Source of the DNA: DAOUAT01 sp964551735 | GTDB taxonomy: Bacteria; Chloroflexota; Anaerolineae; CG2-30-64-16 | DNA: 64,000 nucleotides | Direction: 5' to 3' | Assembly: GCA_964551735.1 (NCBI GenBank) | Contig: CAZKEF010000025.1 | Coordinates: 1-64,000, forward strand | In this document: piece after piece, positions 18,581 to 27,685 of the stretch | Layout of the letters: the number at the start of each line of letters is the position of its first letter | How positions within the stretch are numbered: the first letter of the stretch is position 1 | Notes under the pieces: generated by a model | What the model was told of the DNA's origin: nothing | What the model saw: only the letters and a program-made list of their open reading frames with translations | Database searches by the model: none | Position numbers and translations under genes: made by a program

Positions 18581-20218
18581 CTACCAGCACCGCCGATAGA
18601 CCGGGACCATGCTCGAAGTCGCCACTTGGCTTTTCAGTCCGGTCGCGCTCACCGCCATGATCTGATAGTAGACCACGGGGTTGTTGCACATGTTGACCGC
18701 CTGGGCAGCAGAGGAGCAATCATCAAACTGAGACGAAGCACCCGGCACCTGTACGGTACCCAGGGGCTCATCACCTACAAGCGTGAGCTCATATTTGTCA
18801 GCTTTGGCGGCAGGCGCATCACTCGTGGCAGGCTGCCATGTGACGTGAAAGCACTTGTTCGTCGGGTTATAAAGTGCATTGTCCGAAGCCTGGACATTCG
18901 TCACGCGCATGGGTGTCCATTGACTGGGGGGCACCCAATTGATAGAACAACGGAAGTTGGCTACAAGGCGCACAGAACCGAGTACACCAATCACGTATGT
19001 ACTGGCCGTTTCGCTATAGTCGATCTGCATTTCGTTTTGCACGATGTCGCCGGTGAAGTTGAGGGTGTTCGTCCCGCTTGACACAGGCTCCAGATGCAGC
19101 CGCAACCTATCAGGCGCGGGATAGGTGATCTCTGCCGGTGTAACAGCATAACTGGACATGTAATCGCCGAGCAAGACGCCCGTCTTGGCCCGAAAGATCA
19201 TCGCCTTCATATTTTCCAACGTTCGGCTTTGAGCTTCAGCCGCGGTGAACGGCTGTTCAACACCCGAATAGTATAGAAAACCATACGCCGAGTTGAATGC
19301 GCAGCGGCTAGTATCCAGGACAAAGTTCTCCTGTGCCCCAGGTGTCTCGAGCGTTCGCTTGATCCATTCGAAGGCTGTCCCTGCAGGCGGCGTCTCAACC
19401 TTGGGTGGTTTCGCGATCAACGGCAGATAAACGGTCTTGCCTCTGGCAGGGGGCGGGGGTGAGGGTGTAACGGTGACATCAACCGACACATCATCAAGGG
19501 TAAACCCAATATCGGTGATACTACTATCGCTGAAAAACGCCAGGGCCAGCCATACCTGGCCGACGCCGAGCCGGTCGTCAAGCGGGTAATCAATCTGGTA
19601 GTATCCGTTGCCCGCATCACCCCCCGTTGCGTCACCACACAACGCCCCACCCGCCAAATCGGTGTCATCGGTAAAGGAGCCCACGAACAGGCCATCATAG
19701 CAAGTATCCCCTTGCGGGGCTTCTGTCCGACCCCAGACATGGAAGCGGAGGCTGGCGGCCGTGGCCTGAGTCAAATCAATGGGACCGTAGATTGCCCATG
19801 TCTCGATGTTATCGGGGTAGTTGCCAGTGCAACCCAAAGCGCTGCCGTTTGCGCCGCCTCCCACCGTCCAGCCAGCGGCACTGCCCGTGCGGGGATGGCA
19901 GGTGCGCTTGCCGAGGAGATACTCGCCTCCGTCCGCAACACTGTTGTCAAGAAGCTCCCAGCCGGTGGTGGGCCAGGCTCCCTCGAAGCCCTCGCTCATC
20001 TGAGTTGTTGCGGGCTGCTGCACCCCGGCCGCGGTCACCGGTGCAGGCGGCAGGATGAGCACCCGATCCACCCATTGTAGCTGGCCATCGGCATCCACGC
20101 TGCGCAAAGGCGGCACAACGCCCATCGCCGTGCCGGAATTGGGCACGCCGAGCAGGGTCAACAACACTGTGACGAAGATCAGCTTGTCAAGCAGTTTGGG
20201 TAATCGTACCTTTGTCAT
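18581..20218 (-). CDS. Secreted multidomain surface protein, function unknown
   Basis: A 545-residue exported protein. A hydrophobic signal helix (IFVTVLLTLLGVPNSGTA) is near the start. Next is a jelly-roll/MAM-like domain of about 170 residues: EGFEGAWPTTGWEL opening, several cysteines, and a closing FTLDDVSVDV, a form common in M6-type peptidase accessory domains. A proline linker leads to TVYLPLIAKPP, a motif often seen in Chloroflexota surface proteins. The last ~100 residues look like a fibronectin-III-type domain (FHVTWQPATS). ATG 20218 (MTKVRLP) is chosen by the signal peptide; an upstream ATG at 20263 is possible. Its start overlaps the end of the small gene at 20187-20465. Confidence 0.75.
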   Translation of the reverse strand: MTKVRLPKLLDKLIFVTVLLTLLGVPNSGTAMGVVPPLRSVDADGQLQWVDRVLILPPAPVTAAGVQQPATTQMSEGFEGAWPTTGWELLDNSVADGGEYLLGKRTCHPRTGSAAGWTVGGGANGSALGCTGNYPDNIETWAIYGPIDLTQATAASLRFHVWGRTEAPQGDTCYDGLFVGSFTDDTDLAGGALCGDATGGDAGNGYYQIDYPLDDRLGVGQVWLALAFFSDSSITDIGFTLDDVSVDVTVTPSPPPPARGKTVYLPLIAKPPKVETPPAGTAFEWIKRTLETPGAQENFVLDTSRCAFNSAYGFLYYSGVEQPFTAAEAQSRTLENMKAMIFRAKTGVLLGDYMSSYAVTPAEITYPAPDRLRLHLEPVSSGTNTLNFTGDIVQNEMQIDYSETASTYVIGVLGSVRLVANFRCSINWVPPSQWTPMRVTNVQASDNALYNPTNKCFHVTWQPATSDAPAAKADKYELTLVGDEPLGTVQVPGASSQFDDCSSAAQAVNMCNNPVVYYQIMAVSATGLKSQVATSSMVPVYRRCW

Positions 20219-20465
20219 GGTTCTCTTCCTCCTGATAGTTTTGTGATGCGAGTGCCTGCTCATCCGAGCAAGGCATACACTCCCCGGTCTGAGTACGCAG
20301 GTACATCCACAGGGCCGTCAGCCCTGCGAAACCATGCCGCTGGCCTGTCGTGGCATCCTGCAGCATGGCTCGCCAGGGGCTGTACGGGCTCTCACGCCAG
20401 AGCCGCAGCAGGTAGGCGTGATAATCGGTTCGGTTTGACTGGCCGGGTTGCTGATCCTGTGCCAT
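20187..20465 (-). CDS. Small uncharacterised protein with YLLRLWRE motif
   Basis: A 92-residue soluble protein. Its core YHAYLLRLWRE...PWRAMLQDATTGQRHGFAG...LWMYLRTQ matches, from memory, a short conserved family frequent in Chloroflexota, often near AfsR-like regulators or secreted proteins. Function is unknown. ATG 20465 follows an AGAAGGGGG ribosome site and lies about 16 nt after the predicted transcription start. It is the first gene of a two-gene unit with the secreted protein, which it overlaps by about 30 nt. Confidence 0.7.
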   Translation of the reverse strand: MAQDQQPGQSNRTDYHAYLLRLWRESPYSPWRAMLQDATTGQRHGFAGLTALWMYLRTQTGECMPCSDEQALASQNYQEEENHDKGTITQTA

Positions 20466-20487
20466 ACGCCCCCTTCTCTTACACCGC

Positions 20488-20522
20488 ATCCTACTCCACG
20501 ACCGTTAACGCAACGTTACGCG
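20488..20522 (-). promoter_or_regulatory. SARP-type promoter: 11-bp-spaced direct repeat plus -10 box
   Basis: On the plus strand CGTTAACG (20503) and CGTTACG (20514) are direct repeats starting 11 bp apart. Nine bases on, read on the minus strand, is a -10-like TAGGAT (20488-20493). This geometry is that of SARP-activated promoters. A copy with the same spacing lies at 30032-30066. It would drive the 20465 gene and the secreted protein. Confidence 0.6.
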
Positions 20523-20593
20523 GCCCGCGAAACCCCTCGTTTTCCGGATTATTAAGGGATATTGACAATACCCCCATTCCCTCACATGTGAAT

Positions 20594-20622
20594 TTGCCCA
20601 CAGATCGAAACAATGCTAGAAT
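20594..20622 (+). promoter_or_regulatory. Promoter of the SARP-like regulator gene
   Basis: TTGCCC and TAGAAT with a 17-nt spacer. The start codon at 20630 is only about 5 nt past the expected transcription start, so the message may be leaderless or nearly so. Confidence 0.6.
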
Positions 20623-20629
20623 CCACGAC

Positions 20630-23554
20630 ATGGCGCGCCTGAAGCTCTCTCTCCTGGGGCCGTTCATGGCCACCCTGGATGGGGCGCCGCTAGCAGGGTT
20701 ACGCTCCGGCAAGAGCCGAGCCCTGCTGGCCTACCTGGCAGGCGAAGCCGGCCGCCCGCACCAGCGCACGGCGCTGGCCACACTGCTGTGGGGCGAGCAT
20801 CCCAATGACGCTGCCCGGTTAAGCTTGCGCGTGGCGCTTTCAAGCCTGCGCGAGGCTCTCGCTCCGCTAGACCCCGGCCAGGATCATCCAGCATTGCTGG
20901 AGATCACCCACCAATCTGTCCAGCTTAACCTTGAACCGGAACGCTGCTGGGTGGATGCGGTCGAGTTCGACGCGCGCCTGACGGCTTGCGCTGCCCACCC
21001 TCACCACACCATCGCCCGCTGCCCATCCTGCATCCAAAACCTCGAAGAGGCGGTGGCGCTCTATCGCGGAGATTTCCTGGCGGATCTTGCGCCAACTGAC
21101 TGCGTGGACTTTGAAGAGTGGCAAGTTCTTTGCCAGGAGCGTTACCACCGCCAGGCCATTGAGGCGCTAGAGCAGATCACACAACACTACCTGGGGGTGG
21201 GCAACTACGCCGCAGCACAGCGCTATACCCGCCAACTGCTGGCGATGGAACCCTGGCACGAACGCGCTCACCGCCAACTGATGCAGGCGCTGGCGCTGGA
21301 TGGCCAACGCGGCGCTGCCCTGGTGCAATTCGATAACTGCCGGCGTGTTCTCGAACGGGAGCTAGGCGCCGAACCCGAAGCTGAGACAACGGCCTTGTGG
21401 GCCAGCATCCGTGACGGCACTTTTGAAGGTCCCGTGGGCGTCGAGGTGCCTATGCCTCTAACCCCCTTCGTCGGGCGCACAACGGAGTTGGCGCACATCA
21501 GCGCGATGTTGGCCGATCCCGCCTGCCGGCTGGTGATCCTGGTTGGCCCCGGCGGCATCGGCAAGACGCGCCTGGCGTTGGCCGCGGCCGCGCGACAGAA
21601 AGGCCTATTCCGGGATGAGATCTGCTTCGTTCAGACACCTGCTGCCAGCACGCCTGAAGGGCTTGATCTCGCGCTGGCCGAGGCCTTACACCTTACTGTG
21701 GGCGGCCTTGACTCGGCCCCAAAGGCTCGGCTTTTGGGCTATCTGCGCAGCAAAGAGCTTCTGCTGGTGCTCGATGATCTGCAGCCACAGCCGGCGCTCG
21801 CTGCGTGGATCGTTGACCTGCTCCAACGCGCGCCAGGGGTCAGGATCCTCGCCACAGCACGGCAGCGACTCAATGTACGCGGGGAGTGTGTGTTGCACCT
21901 CGTGGGCCTGGAATTCCCGACAACTGCAGCCGATCCTTGCATCCATGAACCCGAAACGACGAGGTGCTGCGACGCCATCAGTCTGTTCGTGCAAAACGTG
22001 CAACGCCTGCAACCCGGTTTTACGTTGACGGACGCCGATCTGCTCCACATCATGCACATCTGCCAGATGGTGGAAGGGATGCCGTTGGCGATTGAGCTGG
22101 CAGCCTCCTGGATCCCGACCCTTTCATGCGCTGAGATCGCCCAGGAAATTCCCCGTGACCTGGGATTCCTCGCCACGACCATGCAAGACATGCCCGAGCG
22201 ACACCGCAGCCTGCGCGCGGTGTTCGCTCAATCATGGGAGCTGCTCTCGTCCTCTGAACAGGCGGCCCTGGGCCGGCTGAGCGTCCTCCAGCGCGGGTTC
22301 GACCGAGCCAGCGCCAATGCAGTTGCCGGCGCCGGCCTGCCACTCCTGGCGTCGCTGACCGATAAGGCGCTCTTGCGTCGCGACAGATGCCCACCTGGCC
22401 CGCTACGGGCCAGCTCCTCCGCCGCTGACCAAGGCAATGATGCCGGCGCCTGCTACAGCCTGCACGAGTTAGTGCGCCAGTACGCGGCCGAACGCCTGGC
22501 CGGGCAGCCGGGTGAGCCGGCAGCCACGCAAGAGCGCCACAGCCGCCATTTCCTCGCCTTTCTGGCGAAACGACAAGCTGCTTTGATGGGCGCAGGCCAG
22601 CCGGAAGCGCTGGCCCAGATCGCGCAGCAGAGTGAAAACTGGCGCGCAGCCTGGTATTGGGCCGTCGAGCATGAATCCTGGCCAGAACTACAAAGCGCCC
22701 TGCCCAGTCTATTCCTGTTCTGTTACATGCGCAGCTGGTTCTATGAAGGAGAAACCGCCATCAGGTTCCTGGGCGACACACTGGCCAATCGAGGTGACGC
22801 CAGCACAGAAGCTCTCTTCGGCCAGGCGCTGGCGGGCCAGGCCTGGTTTGCCTTTCTGATAGGTCAGGCCGAGCAGGCTCAAACATTGCTTAACCGCAGC
22901 CTGGCGCTGCTGCGCGCGGCCAATGCGCGCACGGCGCTTGCCTTCGCCCTCACCTACCGCGGCGCGATGGCTTTGCACCAGGGCGACATCCTGAGTGCAC
23001 GCACAGCCTGCGCAGAGAGCCTGGCCATCTACGAGGCTGTGGAAGATCATTACGGGATCGCGGTAACCTGCAACATCCTGGGGCGGGCTGCGCATCAGAT
23101 GGGCGACTACGATGAAGCGCAGCGGCAGTGCCAAAGGAATCTGGAGATCGCCCGCAGACTGGGCAACCAATGGAGCATGGCCTTCTCACTGGAACTGCTG
23201 GGGCGCATCGCCCTCGCCCGGGCCGATGCGCTCACAGCCAACGAGATCCTTGCTGAATGCCTCGCCATCCGACGGGCGATGGACGATCGGCGCGGCGTGG
23301 GCCTGACCCTAAACCTGCTCGGCGATGCTCATCTGGCGTGTGGCGCGCACACCGAAGCCGAATGCTGCTATCGCGAGGCGCTGGGCATCTTTCAAATCTT
23401 GGGGTACCAGTCGGGCAGCGAAAACGCCCAGGCCGGGCTGGCCAGCGTGAGCCAGGCGAATCTCCAAGCGGCGCAATCAGAAAGAGAAGCTTCCGCCAGT
23501 TACTTCGCCATCGCGAGTGACCGGCAAAGGCCTGGAGGCCGGACCATCATCTGA
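20630..23554 (+). CDS. AfsR/SARP-type transcriptional regulator with NTPase and TPR domains
   Basis: A 974-residue regulator. Residues 1-90 are a winged-helix DNA-binding domain of SARP type (LLGPFMATLDGAPL, then LLWGEHPNDAARLSLRVALS). Residues ~95-245 form the bacterial transcriptional activator (BTAD) domain. An NB-ARC-like STAND ATPase follows with P-loop GPGGIGKT near residue 306 and the Walker B-like LLLVLDDL. TPR repeats fill the C-terminal third (AAHQMGDYDEAQRQCQRNL). Such proteins sense a signal through TPRs and ATP state and activate promoters with 11-bp direct repeats. It is divergent from a promoter carrying such repeats and lies 30 nt upstream of the cyclase/ATPase gene, with which it is probably cotranscribed. 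Confidence 0.9.
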   Translation: MARLKLSLLGPFMATLDGAPLAGLRSGKSRALLAYLAGEAGRPHQRTALATLLWGEHPNDAARLSLRVALSSLREALAPLDPGQDHPALLEITHQSVQLNLEPERCWVDAVEFDARLTACAAHPHHTIARCPSCIQNLEEAVALYRGDFLADLAPTDCVDFEEWQVLCQERYHRQAIEALEQITQHYLGVGNYAAAQRYTRQLLAMEPWHERAHRQLMQALALDGQRGAALVQFDNCRRVLERELGAEPEAETTALWASIRDGTFEGPVGVEVPMPLTPFVGRTTELAHISAMLADPACRLVILVGPGGIGKTRLALAAAARQKGLFRDEICFVQTPAASTPEGLDLALAEALHLTVGGLDSAPKARLLGYLRSKELLLVLDDLQPQPALAAWIVDLLQRAPGVRILATARQRLNVRGECVLHLVGLEFPTTAADPCIHEPETTRCCDAISLFVQNVQRLQPGFTLTDADLLHIMHICQMVEGMPLAIELAASWIPTLSCAEIAQEIPRDLGFLATTMQDMPERHRSLRAVFAQSWELLSSSEQAALGRLSVLQRGFDRASANAVAGAGLPLLASLTDKALLRRDRCPPGPLRASSSAADQGNDAGACYSLHELVRQYAAERLAGQPGEPAATQERHSRHFLAFLAKRQAALMGAGQPEALAQIAQQSENWRAAWYWAVEHESWPELQSALPSLFLFCYMRSWFYEGETAIRFLGDTLANRGDASTEALFGQALAGQAWFAFLIGQAEQAQTLLNRSLALLRAANARTALAFALTYRGAMALHQGDILSARTACAESLAIYEAVEDHYGIAVTCNILGRAAHQMGDYDEAQRQCQRNLEIARRLGNQWSMAFSLELLGRIALARADALTANEILAECLAIRRAMDDRRGVGLTLNLLGDAHLACGAHTEAECCYREALGIFQILGYQSGSENAQAGLASVSQANLQAAQSEREASASYFAIASDRQRPGGRTII

Positions 23555-23584
23555 ACATCCACGGAACAGACTGAGAGGCGTGTC

Positions 23585-26500
23585 ATGTTGCGCTCCCTGA
23601 TCTCATCTTTCATCCTGGAAGCCTACATCCTCGGGGAGTGCGAGGGGTGTTTCCCCGCGGCCAGCCTTTCGCTGGACCTCACAGGCTTCACCGCGCTCAC
23701 CGAGACACTGGCCCAACACGGCCAGGCCGGTTCAGAGGCTTTGGCTGACGCGCTGAGCGCCTTGTTTGCGCCGCTGGTGCGCAGCATTCACGCCCAGGGC
23801 GGTTTCATCACCCAATTCGCAGGGGATGGCTTCACAGCGTTGTTCCCGGAACAGGACGCACCCGGTCTCTCATCGTCGGAGGCACACACCGTTCATCGTG
23901 CGTTGGCCGCTGCGCAGGTCATTCAGCACCATCTGCAGGCCCATCCCACCTGCATTACCCCCTTCGGCGCATTCCCGCTGATCGCGCGCATCGGCGTGGC
24001 GCGGGGCGAAGTTATCTGGGGAATTCTTCGGGCCGGTGACGGCGTGCCACATGCCTGGTACTTCAGCGGCCCCGCCATAACCGAGTGCATCTGCGTCCAG
24101 CAGGGGGCAGCCCAGGGTGAGGTCGGTGTCAGTGAGGCGGTGGCGGCTCACGAGCCTGGCCCGGTGAAAGACCGGCCGGCGCCAGGGGAGACCATCGTGG
24201 CCGGGCCGGCTGCGTCTGCCGACCCAGGGACGTTAGCGGAGGCGGCCGCGGCCTTCCTGCCCGCCACCCTGGGCCAACTGGTCGGTCGGGGAGAGTTTCG
24301 CAACGCAGTCGCTGTCTTCCTGACCGGCCAGGACATCCGCGACCGACAGGCACTGGCTGCGTTCATGGCGATCCTCTTTGAGCAGCAGCGGCGGCATGGC
24401 GGCTTCCTCAGCGGCATTCATTGGGAGGGCGACCGCTGCACGGCCGTGCTCTTTTGGGGTGCGCCGGCAACCCACGAGGGCGATGTCGCGCAGGCGCTCA
24501 ACTTCGTCCTGGACACGCAGGCGCAGGCCAAACATCCCATCCGGGCCGGCATGACCTACCGGATCACGTACGCGGGCCTGGTGGGCGCTGCCGAGCGCGC
24601 CGATTACGGCTGCTACGGGCCCGGCACCAACCTGGCGGCGCGGATGGCGGAAGCTGCTCCCTGGGGTGAGCTCTGGCTGGATGAAGCCATCGCCCGCCGC
24701 GCGCGGGCTCACTTCACGGTCGAACCGTTGCGCGCGCGGGACTTCAAAGGCTTTGCGACCCCGCAAAAGGTTTATGCACTGTACGGCCAGGGGGCCATGT
24801 CGGCGTCGGCGCGCTTCACCGGCGCCTTCATCGGCCGGCAGCACGAGCTGGCGCAATTGACGAGCGCCGTGGCGCCTCTCCGCGCCGGCCGACCGGCGGG
24901 CATCATCGCCATCTCCGGCGAGGCCGGCGTGGGCAAAAGCCGCCTGCTGGCAGAGCTGCGACAGGCGCTGCGTGCCGCAGGACCCGGCGCGGAGCCGCTG
25001 ACCGGCGCACAACCGGCCGCAACCTGGTTCCACTGCCCGGCCGATGAGATCCGCCGCTCCTCACTGGGCCCGTTCCGGCGGCTGCTACGCGCCTGGTTCG
25101 AGCAAACTGCGGCAACCGATGCGGAAAACGCGCGCCGCTTCATTGACAAGATGGGATCGCTCATCGCTGCCACGAGCGATCCCGGCCTGCAAGCTGACCT
25201 GGAACGCGGCCTGGCGTTCCTGGCGGCCCTGGCCGACCTGTCGTGGCCTGACCCACGCTACGCTGGGATCGAGCCCAAGGCGCGCTTCGACAACACCCGC
25301 CTGGCCCTGCAAGCGTTCCTGTTGGCCGAGAGCCGCATCCGGCCGCTCATCCTGGCCGTCGAAGATGCCCACTGGCTCGATGCTGACTCCGAGGAGCTTC
25401 TGCGCACGCTGTCGTTCAACCTGGGCGACGCACCGCTGACCATCGTGCTGGTGAGCCGCGAGCCGGCGGCGCTTGACCACTACAACGCGGCGCTGCCGCG
25501 CCACGAGCTGCACCTGGCGCGGTTGACCGAGGCTGAATTGGCTGCGTTGGCCCAGGCACGCCTAGGGGCGCCGGCGCCCCCCGACCTGCTGGCCTTGCTC
25601 CAGACGCGCACTGAGGGCAATCCCTTCTTCGCCGAGCAGTTGCTGCGCCATATGCAGGAGCAAGGGCTGATCGGCGCAGGCTCCGGCGGTGTGCTGGCGG
25701 TGGCCGGCGCGCCATCTTTGCCAGCCGACGTGCGAGGGGTGCTGATCGCCCGCGTCGATCGGCTGGCCCCGTCGGTGCGGGATGTGGTGCAGCGCGCCGC
25801 CGTTCTGGGCCGCGAATTCGAAACGGCCGTGTTGGCGGAGTTTGCGCCGGTCAGCCCCGCATTCGACACGCAGCTCGCGGCCGCCGCGGGTGCGGGGATC
25901 TGGGCGCCGCTGGACGTCATCCGTTATCAGTTTCAGCACGCGCTCCTGCGCGATGCGGTGTATGACATGCAATTGCACGCCCGGCTCCGCCAGCTTCACG
26001 GCATGGCCGCCGAGGCGCTGGTGCGCGTCCACGCTGCCAACCTGGCGCCCTACTACGGCGACCTGGCGTATCACTACGGGCAGGCCAGCGACACGCCCCA
26101 CGAACGGCGTTATGCGCGGCTGGCCGGCGAACGCGCCGCGGCCCAGTACGCCAACGCCGAGGCGGTGGCGTATCTGAGCCGGGCGCTGGCGCTCACGCCG
26201 GAAGACGCGACCGCCGAGCGCTACGCGCTGCTCTCAGCCCGCCTGTTCGTTTATGACCTGCAAGGAGCGCGTGCCGCGCAACGGGAAGATCTGGACGCGC
26301 TGGCCGCGTTGGCAGACCACCTGAACGACGCCGCGAAGCGGGCCGAGGTGGCCATGTGGAAAGCGCGTTATGCATATCTGACCGGCGATTACAAGGTGGC
26401 CGTCGCTGACGCACAACGAAGCCTGACCTTGGCCCCTGCCGGCTCTGCCACTGCGGCCCGTGCATACCTGGTCTGGGGCAAGGCGGCAAGTTGGTTGAAC

Positions 26501-27619
26501 GATTACCCGGCCGCACGAACCCAATTGAACGAAGCTCTGATCCGCAGTCAGACCCTCGGTCTGACCCAAGTTGAGACCGATAGCTGGCTCAACCTGGGCA
26601 TCGTCTCCTACAGCCAGACCGATTTCCCGCGCGCCCGCGCTGAGATCGCTGAGGCCCTGCGCCTGGCCCAAGCCTGCGGGGATCGGCGGCTTGAGGGTAT
26701 GGCGCTGGGAACGCTGGGCAGCATCGCCTTCGATCAGGGCGACTACCACGAGGCATGGCCATGGTATGAACAGGCGCTGCGGCTCAACAGGCAGGTTGGC
26801 GATCGGCTGAACCAGGGGACAAGCCTGGGCAACCTGTGCAATATCACCTTGTACCAGGGCCATTACGACGCGGCGCGCGCTTACGCTGAAGAGGCGCTTG
26901 CGATCTTCCTCGAAGTGGGGGCCTTGTACGGCGCAACGGTCGCGTATCATGTGCTCGGGCAGATCGCGCGCAACCAGGGGGACGATGCCAGCGCGGCCGC
27001 ACATTACGAGCAAGCGCTGCGATTGGCGCGCGAGACAGAAGACACATACGAGGAAAGCGAGGTACTGGCATCATTAGGGTTGCTGCATCACCAGACCGGC
27101 GATCACTGCAGCGCCGAGCGTTTCTGTCGCGCGGCGTTGGCCGCGGTCGAGGCGTTGGGCGAGCAGCACGTTCGCACCTATGCCCTCACCAACCTGGGGC
27201 ATACGCTCGCTGCCCTGGGCGACCTGGCCGGCGCGGCCACGGCCCACCGGGACGCGCTCGCCATCCGCCGCGCGGCCGGTGAGAAGACGCGCGCGCTGGA
27301 GAACCTGGCCGGCCTGGCCGAGATCGCCCTGACCGCGGGTGACCTGGCCCAGGCTCAGCAGCACGTCGAGGAGATCCTGGCGCACCTGGCAACAGGGTCC
27401 GTGGACGGCGCCGAGGAGCCGCTGCGCATCTACCTGGCGTGCTACCGGGTCTTGCAGGCCAGCAGCGACCCGCGCGCCGCGGACATCCTGGCAACCGCGC
27501 AGCGTTTGCTGGCGGAGCGCGCCGGCCGGATCGGCGATCCGGCCTTGCGGCGGTCATACCTGGAGAAGGCGCCGGTGCATCGGGCGCTGGCGTCGGCCGG
27601 TGCCCCTGGTCTACCCTGA
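23585..27619 (+). CDS. Tandem class-III cyclase-like / ATPase / TPR signalling protein
   Basis: A 1344-residue protein with the domain order of soluble adenylyl cyclases: two cyclase homology domains, an AAA-type ATPase, and a long TPR region. Domain 1 keeps both metal aspartates (LSLDLTGFTALTE and FAGDGFTALF). Domain 2 (~residues 235-400) lacks the first aspartate (VFLTGQDI) but keeps the YGCYGPGTNLAARM block. The P-loop GEAGVGKSR is near residue 446, and LAVEDAHWLD is its Walker B. TPRs run from about 850 to 1300. It could make cAMP, or serve as a sensor without catalysis. It follows the SARP-like gene. Confidence 0.85.
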   Translation: MLRSLISSFILEAYILGECEGCFPAASLSLDLTGFTALTETLAQHGQAGSEALADALSALFAPLVRSIHAQGGFITQFAGDGFTALFPEQDAPGLSSSEAHTVHRALAAAQVIQHHLQAHPTCITPFGAFPLIARIGVARGEVIWGILRAGDGVPHAWYFSGPAITECICVQQGAAQGEVGVSEAVAAHEPGPVKDRPAPGETIVAGPAASADPGTLAEAAAAFLPATLGQLVGRGEFRNAVAVFLTGQDIRDRQALAAFMAILFEQQRRHGGFLSGIHWEGDRCTAVLFWGAPATHEGDVAQALNFVLDTQAQAKHPIRAGMTYRITYAGLVGAAERADYGCYGPGTNLAARMAEAAPWGELWLDEAIARRARAHFTVEPLRARDFKGFATPQKVYALYGQGAMSASARFTGAFIGRQHELAQLTSAVAPLRAGRPAGIIAISGEAGVGKSRLLAELRQALRAAGPGAEPLTGAQPAATWFHCPADEIRRSSLGPFRRLLRAWFEQTAATDAENARRFIDKMGSLIAATSDPGLQADLERGLAFLAALADLSWPDPRYAGIEPKARFDNTRLALQAFLLAESRIRPLILAVEDAHWLDADSEELLRTLSFNLGDAPLTIVLVSREPAALDHYNAALPRHELHLARLTEAELAALAQARLGAPAPPDLLALLQTRTEGNPFFAEQLLRHMQEQGLIGAGSGGVLAVAGAPSLPADVRGVLIARVDRLAPSVRDVVQRAAVLGREFETAVLAEFAPVSPAFDTQLAAAAGAGIWAPLDVIRYQFQHALLRDAVYDMQLHARLRQLHGMAAEALVRVHAANLAPYYGDLAYHYGQASDTPHERRYARLAGERAAAQYANAEAVAYLSRALALTPEDATAERYALLSARLFVYDLQGARAAQREDLDALAALADHLNDAAKRAEVAMWKARYAYLTGDYKVAVADAQRSLTLAPAGSATAARAYLVWGKAASWLNDYPAARTQLNEALIRSQTLGLTQVETDSWLNLGIVSYSQTDFPRARAEIAEALRLAQACGDRRLEGMALGTLGSIAFDQGDYHEAWPWYEQALRLNRQVGDRLNQGTSLGNLCNITLYQGHYDAARAYAEEALAIFLEVGALYGATVAYHVLGQIARNQGDDASAAAHYEQALRLARETEDTYEESEVLASLGLLHHQTGDHCSAERFCRAALAAVEALGEQHVRTYALTNLGHTLAALGDLAGAATAHRDALAIRRAAGEKTRALENLAGLAEIALTAGDLAQAQQHVEEILAHLATGSVDGAEEPLRIYLACYRVLQASSDPRAADILATAQRLLAERAGRIGDPALRRSYLEKAPVHRALASAGAPGLP

Positions 27620-27685
27620 TCATCCGCCGCAGTCACAGGGCTGCTGCCCGAGGTATCACCGCTTCACCGCCCAGGCTGTCAGCCG

